From Micrasema longulum (taxonomy: Eukaryota > Arthropoda > Insecta > Trichoptera > Brachycentridae), in NCBI GenBank assembly GCA_022494885.1, contig JAGVSM010003511.1, positions 29,965 through 93,964 of the forward strand: a DNA stretch of 64,000 bases. The letters run 5' to 3'. Under the pieces are notes generated by a model, which worked only from the letters and a program-made list of their open reading frames with translations, did no database searches and was not told the origin of the DNA. Numbering within the stretch: position 1 is the stretch's first letter; every line of letters begins with the position of its first letter. Positions 23,440-34,609 of this stretch are shown here, piece after piece. A program made the translations under genes and the position numbers.

Positions 23440-23965
23440 CACTGATACAACATAAACAAAATCATGTTTTAAAATTAAAATGAACAGCAACCTATTATAA
23501 TATTATTGATATTTTTTCGATAGCAATTATCTAAATTTACAAAACTATAAAGCTTCATTAATTATCTCACAATACATACTTGTATGTCAATAAATACTTA
23601 CTTTGTTATATTTTTCCCGAAATTCAAATATAAATACCTAAATTCCCCATTACCTATTTAACACTTAGCCTCACCCTTAACCATTGGTTTTTCCCTCAAT
23701 TATGATTAGTGTACATGCTATAGTTCATAAGATTTTTTTTTTTTTCTACTTAAGTACATTGAATTATATAACTATTTAAGGACATTCAATCCATATAATC
23801 TTCACATTCGTTTGAAAATGCCCTAACAAGGCGAAACAATTGTAACGAAGTTTTAATTTTTATATTTTTAAAAATAAAATAAAGTGTTCAGTAGACTCAA
23901 ATCAGTGTTTGATTTCTAATACTATAAGTTTAAATATGGAATTCTACAAAATAAACACCAAATAA
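23440..23965 (+). repeat. family J copy 1 (possible Penelope-like 3' region)
   Basis: About 530 bp nearly identical to 53700-54235. Near its 3' part at 23811-23850 it has TTTGAAAATGCCCTAACAAG followed by GCGAAACAATTGTAACGAAG, a layout like a decayed hammerhead ribozyme. There is no coding frame. Confidence 0.75.
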
Positions 23966-23967
23966 AT

Positions 23968-24122
23968 CAACAATGTATGATTATGTCCAAATGCTTGCAG
24001 ACTGGCTGGATTTCCTCCCTAGGGAGTTGTTCATATTTAAATTTATTTCAACAGAGAGGGAAAAAGTTTTCGAGAAGAAATTTGGAAGTCTAGGCATTTA
24101 CAGGGCTTATGACCTGTCATTG
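23968..24122 (+). repeat. family A copy, C-A order
   Basis: The C block (GATTATGTCCAAATGCTTGC, CTCCCTAGGGAGTTG) runs straight into the A block (CAACAGAGAGGG, CAGGGCTTATGACCTGTCAT). Confidence 0.8.
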
Positions 24123-24640
24123 GTATAGTTGAAAATAAATTCGCTCTAGCAATTACAAAGACATACTACCGACCCCCCACTTTCAAGTTTTGGCTAGGTA
24201 CATCGATATGAATCGAGGGGAAGCGTACGTCACGGTATACATATCTACGCTCTAAAATGACATAGCTTAAATATGACGTCGTAGTTGAAGATAACCACCA
24301 TCAAATTTTGATATAAGTACATCGGTTTATACCGACGGGCCTAAAACCCCTCAAAACGTGTATTTACGTATTAGAAGTGTCAATTTTTTTTTTCTACCGA
24401 GTAATTTTTCCTTTAATTATGGTTTATTAAAATTTTTAATCGTTTTGAGGTTGGCACTTTTTTTCTTAAAAGCCTAAAAATATGAGGGAGAAATAAGTAA
24501 GTTTTGAAGTCGAATTAAATTCCGACATAACTGTCACTTTAATAAAACGAACGCCTAGATGTAAAAGTAATGTCGCTAAGTTCTCTTCTATTAACAAATA
24601 AGAGTATCTAGGCGTCAGACAGATTATATGCGTCAGAAAG
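24123..24640 (+). repeat. family K, 3'-truncated copy
   Basis: It matches the first half of the copies at 56330 and 59985, including GGGGAAGCGTACGTCACGGT, GTTTTGAGGTTGGCAC and the inverted pair ACGCCTAGAT / ATCTAGGCGT. Confidence 0.8.
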
Positions 24641-24644
24641 TTAC

Positions 24645-24760
24645 CACATCATCATTCCCTTTCCGCACCTAATGGTGCATAGGGCACTGCATTGGTACAC
24701 CAATCACAGCGTATCTTAATCCTTTTGTTATTTGAAGGTAAGGTGATCAGGTAAGGTGAG
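24645..24760 (-). repeat. SINE-1 3' half
   Basis: Reverse of the conserved tail: CCTTTCCGCACCTAATGGTG and CATAGGGCACTGCATTGGTA, then a GGTGATCA block. Confidence 0.75.
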
Positions 24761-25811
24761 TCATTTAACAAATAAAAAAAGTACTGAGCTTTCTCATTAT
24801 CGAAGATTGCCAGTTTTGCCGGTTTCAAGTTTTTTTTTGTTTTAGTGGTTTCTTTATTATAGAGTCTTACAAAATAGATATAACTATCAAAATATTACAG
24901 ATGGAGAACAATTAAGAGAAAATATGGAAGCCTTGGTATTTACGGAGTTATTTATTTTATTTTGTAAGGTAATTCAACAAAGTAACATACTTGAAAGCAC
25001 AACATTTGTAGGTACAATTTATGCAAATCCATTTTTTGTTTTTAATTATATATTTTTTTTGTATATATTTTTATTGAAGAAGGTAAAACATGAACAGAAA
25101 ATATAAAATAATGAAACCCACTAAACCGCGAAACCTGCTTGTCAGCAGGTTACTTGTTTTTCCTTTACAAAGAGAAACGTTAGAGAAATCACATGAATTT
25201 AAAAAGGAATATACACATTATTAAGAACAAAGAGCATACCTATTTTTCACACAAAATTTATTTACAAAAATTAAAATATATGACTTAAAATGATAATCAA
25301 TATAAAGCCTTGTTACATATTGGCCATTTAATTATATTTTTCTTAAAAGCTTTGTCAACATTTTCTTATAAAATAATCTTAGGAATCTTATTAAAAATTG
25401 TAGTAATTGAATAATGAAGTGTTCTTTGGCCATGCTTGTAAGCATAATCGTTAAACAATATCGGGGAAAAAAAATATGCACAAATGCCTATGCATCAAAT
25501 TTCTCTGCCACCACATTTCCTCTCAATTTGTTCAATCGATATAATGGGTTCAGTGGCCATGTTTATATGCAGTCTAAGACTCTACGTGTAAAAATAGATC
25601 AAGAACTGAATTCTTCAAGCCGACGAGACGAGTAGATGTAGGATTTCGTTATTTAGTTCTGGATACGGTTCATTGCATTGCCATGTAAGATGGAGGGGGG
25701 GGGGATGCATCACTTGGCTAAAAATATTACTCCGCAAAATTATGTTTTTGGCTTTCTGAAATAACACCGAGAGCCAGATATCGAAATCAAGTGAAGGTTA
25801 TCACTATAGTC
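24761..25811. other. mostly unrecognised; short family A start at 24893-24950
   Basis: TATGGAAGCCTTGGTATTTA is a decayed family A start. A run of ten or more G lies near 25695. Open frames of 60-73 codons are not recognisable. Confidence 0.3.
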
Positions 25812-25990
25812 CTTAAAATATCATCAGCATTCCCTTTCCGCGCCTAATGGTGCATAGGGCACTATACTGGTACACCAATCGCAGCATATCTAGATCAATT
25901 TGTAACAAGAAGGTAACGTGATTAGTCTTACGCTTCAGGTACCAGTCCGGGGACTATGAGATATTCTAGAGTGAAAACACCCTTTTATAT
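25812..25990 (-). repeat. SINE-1 copy next to a MITE B end
   Basis: 25812-25830 is the terminus ACTATAGTCCTTAAAATAT of MITE B. It abuts a reversed SINE-1 (CCCTTTCCGCGCCTAATGGT, CGTGATTAGTCTTACGCTTC, TTCTAGAGTGAAAACACCC). Confidence 0.7.
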
Positions 25991-25997
25991 TATTAAC

Positions 25998-26555
25998 AAA
26001 CATCAATAGATGAAAGAATTGAAGGAATATAGATGTTCAAATATGGGCAGAATGGAGAATGTTACACAGTGTGTAAAGCGGCCACTCTTTTTTTTATGAT
26101 TTATTTTGTTGCTTTTAATAATAAGTAATATTTTTGTGTTTTTTAAAGTATTTTTGATTTCCTTTTTTAATTACTATAAAAAAAATTCCATATTATCTTT
26201 TAACAGAATATTTTATTTTTTCTTTCTTATGTTATACAAAAAGATTATAACTGTCCGTTATTTATTATAGGAGCAAAAATTCGTTAACATTTTCTTGTAT
26301 ACCCACGAACAGGCCATGCCTTTGTGGGATTTTTTTGTTTACTATTTTTCTATTAATATGTATTTCATTGATATGTAATTATGCTTTATTTTTTAATACT
26401 CTAATTTTATTATTATGTTTATTGTAAAAAACGAAAAAATTTAATAAATATATAATAAAAACCAGCCATTGACAGGTCATAAGCCCTGTAGATGCCTTGA
26501 CTTTTATATTACCTTCTCTTAAATGTTCTTCATCTCTGTTGTAATATGTTAGTGT
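25998..26555 (-). repeat. family A copy interrupted by a LINE tail
   Basis: Reversed A sequence stops at GCGGCCACT (26091) and resumes at CCAGCCATTGACAGGTCATA (26460), ending CATCTCTGTTGTAATATGTT. Confidence 0.72.
26092..26459 (+). repeat. LINE 3' tail insertion
   Basis: TTATTTATTATAGGAGCAAA and CCACGAACAGGCCATGCC...GTGGGATTT are shared with 53085-53530 (reversed) and 55040-55140. It ends in an A-rich run. No coding part remains. Confidence 0.55.
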
Positions 26556-26646
26556 TTTTACACAATCTTATTTTTGGTATGTATATATATTTACATATTT
26601 ATACACACACAATTCTGGGTTTTTTATCCCAAGGGGGAGTAGGTAT

Positions 26647-27020
26647 ATTATTATTTATATCACTACAGAGATGGGTAGAATTTTTTGTTTCAAGATTATG
26701 GATATTCGAGCGTTTACAGGGCTTATGACCTGTCATAGGTTGGGTTCAAGTGGCCACTTTTTTGTAGAATTCTACAACATTCCCCATTCCCCAACGCGCT
26801 AGCGAAAGCTTTCTCTGTTTCATGACATATATACTAAAACCAAAAATGTCACCGATATGGATATTCGCTAATAAGCGGAATGGGGAATGTTGTAGAATTC
26901 TACATAAAAGTGGCCACTTGAACCCAACCTATGACAGGTCATAAGCCCTGTAAACGCTCGAATATCCATAATCTTGAAACAAAAAATTCTACCCATCTCT
27001 GTAGTGATATAAATAATAAT
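26647..27020. repeat. family A-derived inverted repeat, 144-bp arms
   Basis: 26647-26790 and 26877-27020 are reverse complements with one mismatch by eye; the spacer is 86 bp. The arms contain CAGGGCTTATGACCTGTCAT. It lies within tubulin intron 1. Confidence 0.9.
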
Positions 27021-27492
27021 GTTAGTGTTTGTTTGTGTTTCCTTTACGTCAACGGAGCAACCGATTGTCATATTTTTCGCATAGGGATAGCCGGAGATAT
27101 AAGAAGTAAAATAGATTTCCCGGCATATACAGTGCTGACGAAACCGGTTTGCACAGAAATGCAAGTCCGCAAAAATAAAACATCTGTAATCGCTAGAATT
27201 GGCGGTGACATCATACGACAGCGGTACTAATTTAACGATGCCTTATCTCGTCACCCACTTGTTAGTTGTGTTTAACTGACCTACGGATTACTGCTCATTC
27301 TGACATGGTCAATTTAATCAAACTGTACACACAGAAAATAATATTTATTTAATATACTACGCGCCTGTCACAATACTTAGGCTCAGCACAACAAAAAACT
27401 AAGTTAAAAAAAGTTTCAGTTAAATAATTGGATGCCCAATATCAAAAACTGCCTTAGTCCAATTTTATCGGATTTGAGTTGTCAAATGTTTG
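27021..27492. other. unrecognised intronic DNA
   Basis: A 99-codon plus-strand frame crosses from the inverted repeat into this region and is not recognisable. Nothing else is seen. Confidence 0.3.
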
Positions 27493-28015
27493 TCACAAGA
27501 GGCAAAATTGACAGTTCACAACGGAGTCCTGGTCCCGTCCCTGGTGTATGGGAGCGAAGTATGGACTTGGAAAAACAGGGGTGAAAGTAGGCTGAATGCT
27601 GTCGAAATGCGATCTCTCAGGCGAATGTGGGGTAAAACTATGTACGATAGATGCACAAATGTCGAGATCCGTACATTATGTAAGGCTGAGACAAGCATTA
27701 TCGACAAAATCAAGAAAGGAGCTCTGCGCTTGTTTTGGTCATGTAGAACGAACGGACAGCGAAAGAACGGCTAAGAATATTTACAATGCGAATGTTGACG
27801 GATGCAGAAATAGAGGAAGGCCGAGAAAGACATGGCATGGCCAAATCCAACAAATATTTAAAGATGGACATGTCAAAAGTCGGAATAATCGGCGCGCGTG
27901 CATAAGAAGATGTATGAATGTAGAGGAAGCGAGATCTGTTTGCAAATATAGGTATTGTGGCGTTCTATCCTCTCTGCCTACCCTTACGGGGAAACGGCGT
28001 AATGGTTTGTTTGAG
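27493..28015 (+). pseudogene. RTE-type LINE 3' end
   Basis: QEAKLTVHNGVLVPSLVYGS, LNAVEMRSLRRMWGKTMYDR and IIDKIKKGAL, then a frameshift near 27725 to CFGHVERTDSERTAKNIYNA, GCRNRGRPRKTWHGQIQQIF and SRNNRRACIRRCMNVEEARS. It ends with CCTACCCTTACGGGGAAACG. This is an RTE-clade polymerase end, 5'-truncated. Confidence 0.88.
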
Positions 28016-28059
28016 TTGACACCACTGCCGTGTAGAGCATTTAGTGAACTATACATTTA

Positions 28060-28345
28060 GCAAATTATTTTTTCAATAAATACCCATATCCTATTTTGTA
28101 TTTGAAAAATGATTTAAAAAATATTATTTCAATTTCAAAAAATCCCCAAGTCCTAAAAATATCTTAGTCCAAGAGTTTTTATCCCTGAGCAAAAATCCCT
28201 TAGTCCTTTAAATACTTTTTAAAAATCCCTAAGTCCTGACTTTTTTACAAGCAATAATTTTGTGCCTAAACTAAAAATTTTATTTTTTTATCTTAATATA
28301 AAGAAGAAAAATTTAACAATACGTATTTTCAATTTTCCGAAATTC
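28060..28345. repeat. degenerate short repeats and an empty-site block
   Basis: 28135-28240 holds several variants of AAAAATCCCTTAGTCC. 28250-28345 (AATAATTTTGTGCCTAAACT...CAATACGTATTTTC) is the uninterrupted form of the sequence split by an RTE fragment at 31906-32175. Confidence 0.55.
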
Positions 28346-28780
28346 TGTCATTACAGGAACAAAATAAACAAATTTATTTCAACAGAGAGGGAAAACATTT
28401 TTGAGAAGGGAATTTACAGTATTTATTAATTTACCCTGTATTTTATTGTTTTTAAAAATATATTGTTTTTATCCCCTTTCATTCCCTGGTCCTCTTTCTC
28501 TCTCCTTCCAAACTCATCTGATCCCACATTCTTCATACATAACGTACTTTTTAAAAAGTTAATATGAGCAAGCCTCAACTCCCTATTAAAAAGCAGCTGT
28601 TATTTTTAATTAATTAGGTTATTTTAATTTTATGTACGTATCTTTTGATATATATTTATGGTTTTTCAGTACAAAAGTTGGACTAACTCTTCTTTTGACC
28701 AGTTCTTTGTACTTGAAGTTTTAAACAAAAATAAGACGATCAGTCTTAAGCTTGCCCAGCCGCAGTCACGTCACGTCAAC
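28346..28780. other. unrecognised; family A start at 28371-28412
   Basis: ATTTATTTCAACAGAGAGGG and AAACATTTTTGAGAAGGGAA form a family A fragment. The pyrimidine-rich stretch that follows is not recognisable. Confidence 0.4.
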
Positions 28781-29105
28781 CAGACTTATTTATTTATTCT
28801 GGATAACTTCTATAGCGCCATTTCTATGAAAATCACCTCAAGGGCGCTGTACAATAAACATCCCAACACGTCTTGCAGCTACAGAGCGCACGGACGGTTA
28901 GAAATCTAGCTTTTAATAAAATTATAGATAAATTCTAAATTTCAATATATTCACTAAGCCCATGGACAGTTAGAAATCTAGGCCCTAATTTTTATAGAAG
29001 TTTATGTTATTAGTTAGTTAATTTTCATAATAACAAAAGCTAATATTACCAAACGTCTCGCAGCTACAAAGCTCATGGACTATTGGAATTCTAGTAACTA
29101 AAATT
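28781..29105 (-). repeat. CR1-tailed retroposon with three units
   Basis: Reversed tail ATAGCGCCATTTCTATGAAA and TCACCTCAAGGGCGCTGTAC, then units CGTCTTGCAGCTACAGAGCG, a partial one near 28960, and CGTCTCGCAGCTACAAAGCT. Confidence 0.75.
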
Positions 29106-29194
29106 TTTTTTTTTTTTAACAAAAAAATAAATACATTGAGCAAAGTGATAAAAAAATATTAAATATTAAAAATATTTGACTCATAAAAACCAAT

Positions 29195-29345
29195 CATAAA
29201 AACCATAAAGACCAAAATCAGTGATCGAACATCCCATTTCCAAGACAAACAAAAACTTTTTTTTCCGAGTACCTTAGCCTTGTACATGACACGTAAGGCT
29301 ACTAATACTAAATACAGGGGTCCAAATATATATATAAAAAATATA
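29195..29345 (+). repeat. R1-like LINE 3' tail
   Basis: GTGATCGAACATCCCATTTC, CCTTAGCCTTGTACATGACA and TACAGGGGTCCA match the 3' ends of the R1-like copies at 45735 and 61899. Nothing coding is left. Confidence 0.75.
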
Positions 29346-29529
29346 TATTATTATTAAAAACATTATTGCCTTTGTGGTATAAATTTGTATAAACCACTAT
29401 CTCCTAGGATTTAGCCATAGTCAAAAATACTCCTCCAGCATTCTGGTTCTATTTCACACACGGCTGTATTCTTCGTCCGCCAGGATACAAAAAAGTTAAA
29501 TAAATTTACGATCTTACGAGTATAATTGG

Positions 29530-29660
29530 CTAAAATGTTTCAATTTTAGACCCATTTTTACTAGTCAGGAACAACTGCTTAAAAACACGAATCATGTTTG
29601 TCGAGTGGGATTCGAATCTCAGACCTGTGATGCTTCTCGAAAAGGCTCTCTATCTCAGTT
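29530..29660 (-). repeat. possible SINE-3 relative
   Basis: On the minus strand a B-box-like GATTCGAATCCCACTCGAC is followed by a body resembling SINE-3 only loosely. Confidence 0.35.
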
Positions 29661-29999
29661 GAAACATCAATTAATCTTCATAAGCTCCCTGGAGATGAAG
29701 TTCGGTGGTATTTTAACAGGTTTTATTTAGAAAAATAACAGAATTTGGCCTTGGTGTAATACCAACAATATATGAACGTAGGTGCAAATTTGCATGCTAC
29801 GACCATTTTCTCTCCTAATAATGATCGTGTACCGTGAACGAAGCATTTTGGCCGTGTATTTAAAGCATTGTAAATATTCAATATTTATTCTTTAAAAAAT
29901 GCTTAATTTAGTTTGAAGCGAATAAAAAAATACCAGTACACTGGAACTTCTTTTTGTACGAGGGATACGTGTAAAAAAATAAATAATATATTTATATTT

Positions 30000-30175
30000 T
30001 AATGAATATTGGCGATCGGTTTACCCAACTATTTCAATTTCGGGGCCATTTTCAACGAGTCGTAAATAACTCCCTATTAGAAAATGGGAATTAAGTTAAT
30101 ATAGTGGGGTTTGAACTTCGGATCTCTTGTTCCGTGAGTCTGCACAATACCCAGCCACGGGACCACAACCAGATT
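30000..30175 (-). repeat. SINE-3 copy
   Basis: On the plus strand GGGGCCATTTTCAACGAGTC, AACTCCCTATTAGAAAATGG, then the reversed head ending CACGGGACCACAACC. Confidence 0.72.
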
Positions 30176-31569
30176 TTTTAAAAATTAAAATTTATGTAGT
30201 TTGTTTTTTTAAGTACAAAATAACGTGAAAATACTTTAAAAAAATCGTAACAAAGATTATTCATCATATCGCCAAAATACGTAACCTACAAAAAAAAATT
30301 ACAGGCGAATATTTCTTCTTAATTATTGAGTAATATATACTATTTAGAGATTCAATTTTTGCCTCGAATTTCTATTTTATTGATACCAAATAAATAAATA
30401 TTCGAAACAAAATTACATTTTAAATTATATATTATATAAATTCCTTGATAAAAGGGAAATATCACATACTACGAATACCGAAAAAAATATATGAAATGGA
30501 TTAAGAATAATTAGTTGTATTTTCAAAATCGATATGGAAATGTGGAGAAATGTTGTCATGCATAAATGTAAAAAAGAAATTAAATAATAATACGCTGCAA
30601 AAAAAACGCGACGATTCTGGCCTTGGTTGTTGTGACGTCAAGATTCATGACAATGTTCTAAACAAATTTCAATGGCCGGGAACAAATAAACACGAATCGT
30701 GACGTATTAGGGGCGTGGCCAACGGAATGACCGTTTTTGCGGGAATTCAAAATTACAAATTTAAAAATATTTTTATGCTACTAAAAATTAGAATAAAATA
30801 TTTTTTTCTGGACAGTATTTCATAGACCTTTATTATTTTTAAAATGTGAAAAAAAAATATTTCCCTATTGGAAATGACAAAATAATATTCTCACGGAAAA
30901 TATTGTTTTTGTCGGTTACGGTGTTTTGGCGATAATACCTCGATATACAACATACGTAAGTAAAAAAAAAACATGTAGGCCATTCCAATAAGCTCGGAGT
31001 AATAATTCTCTAGAGAAGCCCTGCCCTATTCCATAGAACAAAAGCGTTCAAAAATTTTGATTAGGTTTTTAGTTTAACAAACGTGTAATAGGCGGTTTCG
31101 GTTCAAGTACGGTCAAGTATTCTTTGATTCGGTCAATAATCAAAGAATTGTTTTTCTCCATATGGGCGACACTATTAAGTTATTACTCTAAACTCTAAGC
31201 CAATAACTAATAGTACGATATATATCGTGGTTATACAAGTAAAAGTGACCATTTGCAAAAATGGCGAAAATGAGATTATTGACTTTTTGACATCGTATTA
31301 GCATAATGCTTGACTGGTAAAAATGCCAAGTCGATCCGACACTCCAAAAAAAAAAAAAAATTGTAAAATATGTGACCATTTGATAGAAGCTCACAGATTT
31401 TTGACAAGTAAAACTGACCAACACACATGGTCACTTTTATTAGTAAATTTAAGATCCAAAGAATTGACTAACAGTTGGTCAATTTGACTTGTAGGTGATG
31501 TCACCAGTAAAGAGTTAGTTAGAGTTAGTAGTTAGTAAGTTAGTATACGTTTTGCATTTGACAGACACG
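30176..31569. other. unrecognised intronic DNA
   Basis: No coding frame is recognised. 31235-31445 is bounded by TAAAAGTGACCATTTG and ATGGTCACTTTTATT, a weak inverted pair that may mark a small MITE. GTTAG-type short repeats lie at 31509-31545. Confidence 0.3.
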
Positions 31570-32485
31570 GTTTTTTTTATAAAAAGTTCATTAATAAAAT
31601 TTATTCTTTAGATTATTACGTAACACTTTTTAATTATTTGTCCTTTTTCGTTTATTTTGTATTTCTGTGTTTATTTAACCTTCATAAATATAAAAAAAAT
31701 TGATTATTAAAATAAAAAATACCAAAAAAATAATTTATAGTTATGAAATAAAATACTACCTCCCTCAATTGACGAAACAAAAATGATTATCTGCAAAATT
31801 TCATGTCAAATTTTACAGGTAAAATTGAATAAGTTTTTCAATTATTATTTTTTATACAAAAGTAAAAATGTTTTTTAAATTCGTTTATACTCAATATAAT
31901 TAAATAATAATTTTGTACCTAAACTAAATTTTTAATTTATTTATCTAATAAAAAGAAGAAAAATTTACAACAACAAACCATCACGCCGTTTCCCCGAAGG
32001 GGTAGGCAGAGAGGATAGAACGCCATAACACTCTATCTTGGCATACAGACCTCGCTTCCTCTACATTCATACATCTCTCATGCACGCACACCGATTATTC
32101 CTACTTTTGACATGTTCATCTTCAAGTATTTGATGGACTTAGAAAAAGTTAACAATACGTATTTTCAATTTTCAAAAAAGTTCATTAATAAAATTTGTTC
32201 TTTAGATTATTACGTAACACTTCGTTAATTTTTTCTTCTTTTTTAATTTATTTTGTATTTCTGTGTTTATTTAACCTTCATAAATATTTAAAAAAAGGAT
32301 TATTGAAATAAAAAATACCAAAAACATAATTTACAGTTATGAAATAAAATACTACCTCCCTCAATTGACGAAACAAAAATGATTATCTGCAAAATTTCAT
32401 TTCAAATTTTACAGGTAAAATTGACAAAGTTTTTCAATTTTTTTTTTATACAAAAGTAAAAATGTTTTTTAAATACATTTATATT
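31570..32485. repeat. direct duplication of about 315 bp
   Basis: 31570-31885 and 32172-32485 share long matches such as CTACCTCCCTCAATTGACGA and CAAAAATGATTATCTGCAAA, roughly 90% identical overall. The sequence between them contains an RTE fragment. Confidence 0.85.
31975..32150 (-). repeat. RTE-type LINE 3' end
   Basis: ACCATCACGCCGTTTCCCCG and AGGCAGAGAGGATAGAACGC read on the minus strand as the terminal GKR-type block plus 3' end of the RTE copies at 11038 and 27493. Confidence 0.75.
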
Positions 32486-33037
32486 TTACATTAAAGTTAA
32501 AAGTACCGTACATATAATGTAAAATTACTAACCGCCTACTTGAAAAACCTGATCTTTGAGAAGCAATTGAAATCTAGAAAAACACTAAAATGCCTCCCCT
32601 GAACATTATTGATTTTGTCACTTGGTCAATTTCTCTTGTATGCCCACGATATGTATGAGCAATTTCGACGATGCCTCTGTAGAGATTTTTCAGGAACGAC
32701 ACATTTTTTTTAAAGGGGGAATTAAGGAAAATTCAATTTGTATTAACGACTTCAGCCAGAGGAAGAGGATTATTAGAAGTACGTCGAAAGTATCGAGCGG
32801 TTAGCCGCAAAGGAGATGGCAGCTTAATGCTGGTATTATGATATTATTACAACCACAAATCGTACGAAAATATGAATCCTACGAATGATAAAACTATACA
32901 TTTTTAGTGAAAACCACAACCTGGCGTCATTCGGGTGATGCTGAATTAAAATGTATACCTAGGAAAACCATTTTTATCGTTCTCAAATATCTGTGTACGA
33001 TAGATCCGTGCATATTGAGCTTTAGGCATAAAAATAA
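32486..33037. other. unrecognised intronic DNA
   Basis: Only a 60-codon frame without recognisable content. Confidence 0.3.
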
Positions 33038-33557
33038 GGCTTGATTAAAAATGACAGTTGTCAGCAAAAGTGACGACATAACTTTGTAGTAACGTCTAAG
33101 GAATGATTTATATTGACACACGAAAAATCATTGTATCTGGCATGTTAATTTATTTTTTTAATACAATGCTTGACATATAAATCAACATAAATATATAAAA
33201 TCAGCTTTAAAACTAAAATAAAACTAATTATTGACGACGTTCTTACAAGGTTACATCATTTTGCAATGTAGAATGCTCTTCAAAATAAATTTTGTTTTGA
33301 CGTTAGAGATGTGACATATTGATCAATGTGAATTGATCAAATAAAAAAAAAATCATTTGATGTTGTTCATGAAAAAAGTATAAATGTCTTATTTTGCGTT
33401 TTTATATCAATTTTCAGAAACAGATTTTTATGTTTGCATGAAAAAAAATGATAAAACCGATTTGATCGGTACATGATCAGTGATCAGTAATTTCCATAAC
33501 TATTGACATAAGTCTGGCAGCTGTCGTTTTAATCGAGCTATATTTTAAGAACTATAG
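33038..33557. mobile_element. MITE B copy 2, nearly uninterrupted
   Basis: It starts inside the left terminus (GCTTGATTAAAAATGACAGT) and ends ATATTTTAAGAACTATAG. Body blocks match copies 1 and 3. About 520 bp without a coding frame gives the natural length of the element. Confidence 0.8.
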
Positions 33558-33644
33558 ATACTATATTAAATATATAATGTATATTTGAAGCACTAACTTT
33601 GTGGTTATTCATTCACAATAAATAAAGCTAATCTACCTATTGTC

Positions 33645-33900
33645 GGCGTCGTGGTGTAATGGTCAGCGCGTTAGCTTGCTATGCAAGAGGTCTCGGGTTC
33701 GATTCCCGACATGGTTGAAATAAAATATTTATTTAAAAGGGTGTTTTTACACTAGAATATTTCTTAGTCCATGGACTGGTACCTGGAGCGTAAGACTGAT
33801 CATCTTACCTTCATGTAAAAATGATCAAGTTAAGCTGCGATTGGTGTACTAATGCAGTGCCCTATGCACCATTCGGTGCGGAAGGGGAATTATGACCTAA
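33645..33900 (+). repeat. SINE-1, full-length reference copy
   Basis: tRNA-like head GTGGTGTAATGGTCAGCGCG (A box) and TCGGGTTCGATTCCCGA (B box), then GGTGTTTTTACACTAGAATA, GGTACCTGGAGCGTAAGACT and the tail TGCCCTATGCACCATTCGGT. It is about 255 bp. I call it a SINE, not a tRNA gene, because at least eight other loci share the tRNA-unrelated body. Confidence 0.85.
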
Positions 33901-34136
33901 AGTGTGTTCATTGTTACAAGAATTTCCAAATAAACAAACCAGCAGCGTGATATCCGACAAAAAATAACCTATTTCAACATATCATCATAATCTAAACAGC
34001 ATGGGAAAATTACAATGGATTGACATTTATTTAATTAATTAAATATAAAAATTCAATGTTACTGATTTTAATAAAAATATCATTAAAAACGTCTCAAAAT
34101 ATTTTTTTTTAAATAATAGCGTTCTTATAATTTACT
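33901..34136. other. unrecognised AT-rich DNA
   Basis: Nothing recognisable. Confidence 0.2.
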
Positions 34137-34287
34137 CAAATATTTAAATTTTAGTGACCATTTTCAACGAGTTATAAATAACTCACCATCAGAAAATGAA
34201 AATCAAGTTGGGGTAGAGTCGGATTTGAACCTCGGACCTCTGATCATTGAATCCGCAACCTAGCCACGGGACCACAACTCGATTCAA
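34137..34287 (-). repeat. SINE-3 copy
   Basis: TTAGTGACCATTTTCAACGA, ACTCACCATCAGAAAATG and the reversed head CCACGGGACCACAACTCGAT. Confidence 0.75.
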
Positions 34288-34377
34288 ATAATATAGTAAA
34301 ATGTAGCCAAAGAGATTTTAACGATAATTTTATCAAAATCTTTATTTAAATTTAGCGAGTAAAAATCCTGCAAAATG

Positions 34378-34460
34378 AAATCGACTGGAGATAAAATTCA
34401 TCTTTGTATCCCTAGGGAGTGGAACCCAGTCCTTGTCTTAAGACATTTGGACATACTCGG
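34378..34460 (-). repeat. family A, C block only
   Basis: CCCTAGGGAGTGGAACCCAG followed by AGACATTTGGACATACTCGG. Confidence 0.6.
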
Positions 34461-34507
34461 AATAATGTCGTTCATTAACTAAAAATACCGTTAAATGGTA
34501 AATACTC

Positions 34508-34608
34508 AGGGGTGGTATTCCGAACGCGTTTACAGCGCGCTATAATCCGTATTTAGTATGTAGAAACGCGCTATACCGCGCTATAATTTCGTTTGGAATA
34601 CTAGCCCA
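34508..34608. mobile_element. family H palindromic MITE
   Basis: Ends GGGGTGGTATTCCGAACGCG and CGTTTGGAATACTAGCCC are inverted; the interior repeats CGCGCTATA in both orientations. It abuts family G, as at 7310. Confidence 0.65.
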
Positions 34609-34609
34609 G

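Noticed and set aside
31235..31445. Small MITE with AAAAGTGACCAT termini
   Set aside because: The inverted match is only about 14 bp, no target duplication or second copy is seen, so it is mentioned only in passing.
33645..33720. Functional tRNA gene
   Set aside because: A and B boxes are present but the sequence runs into a body shared with many other loci, so it is a SINE head.
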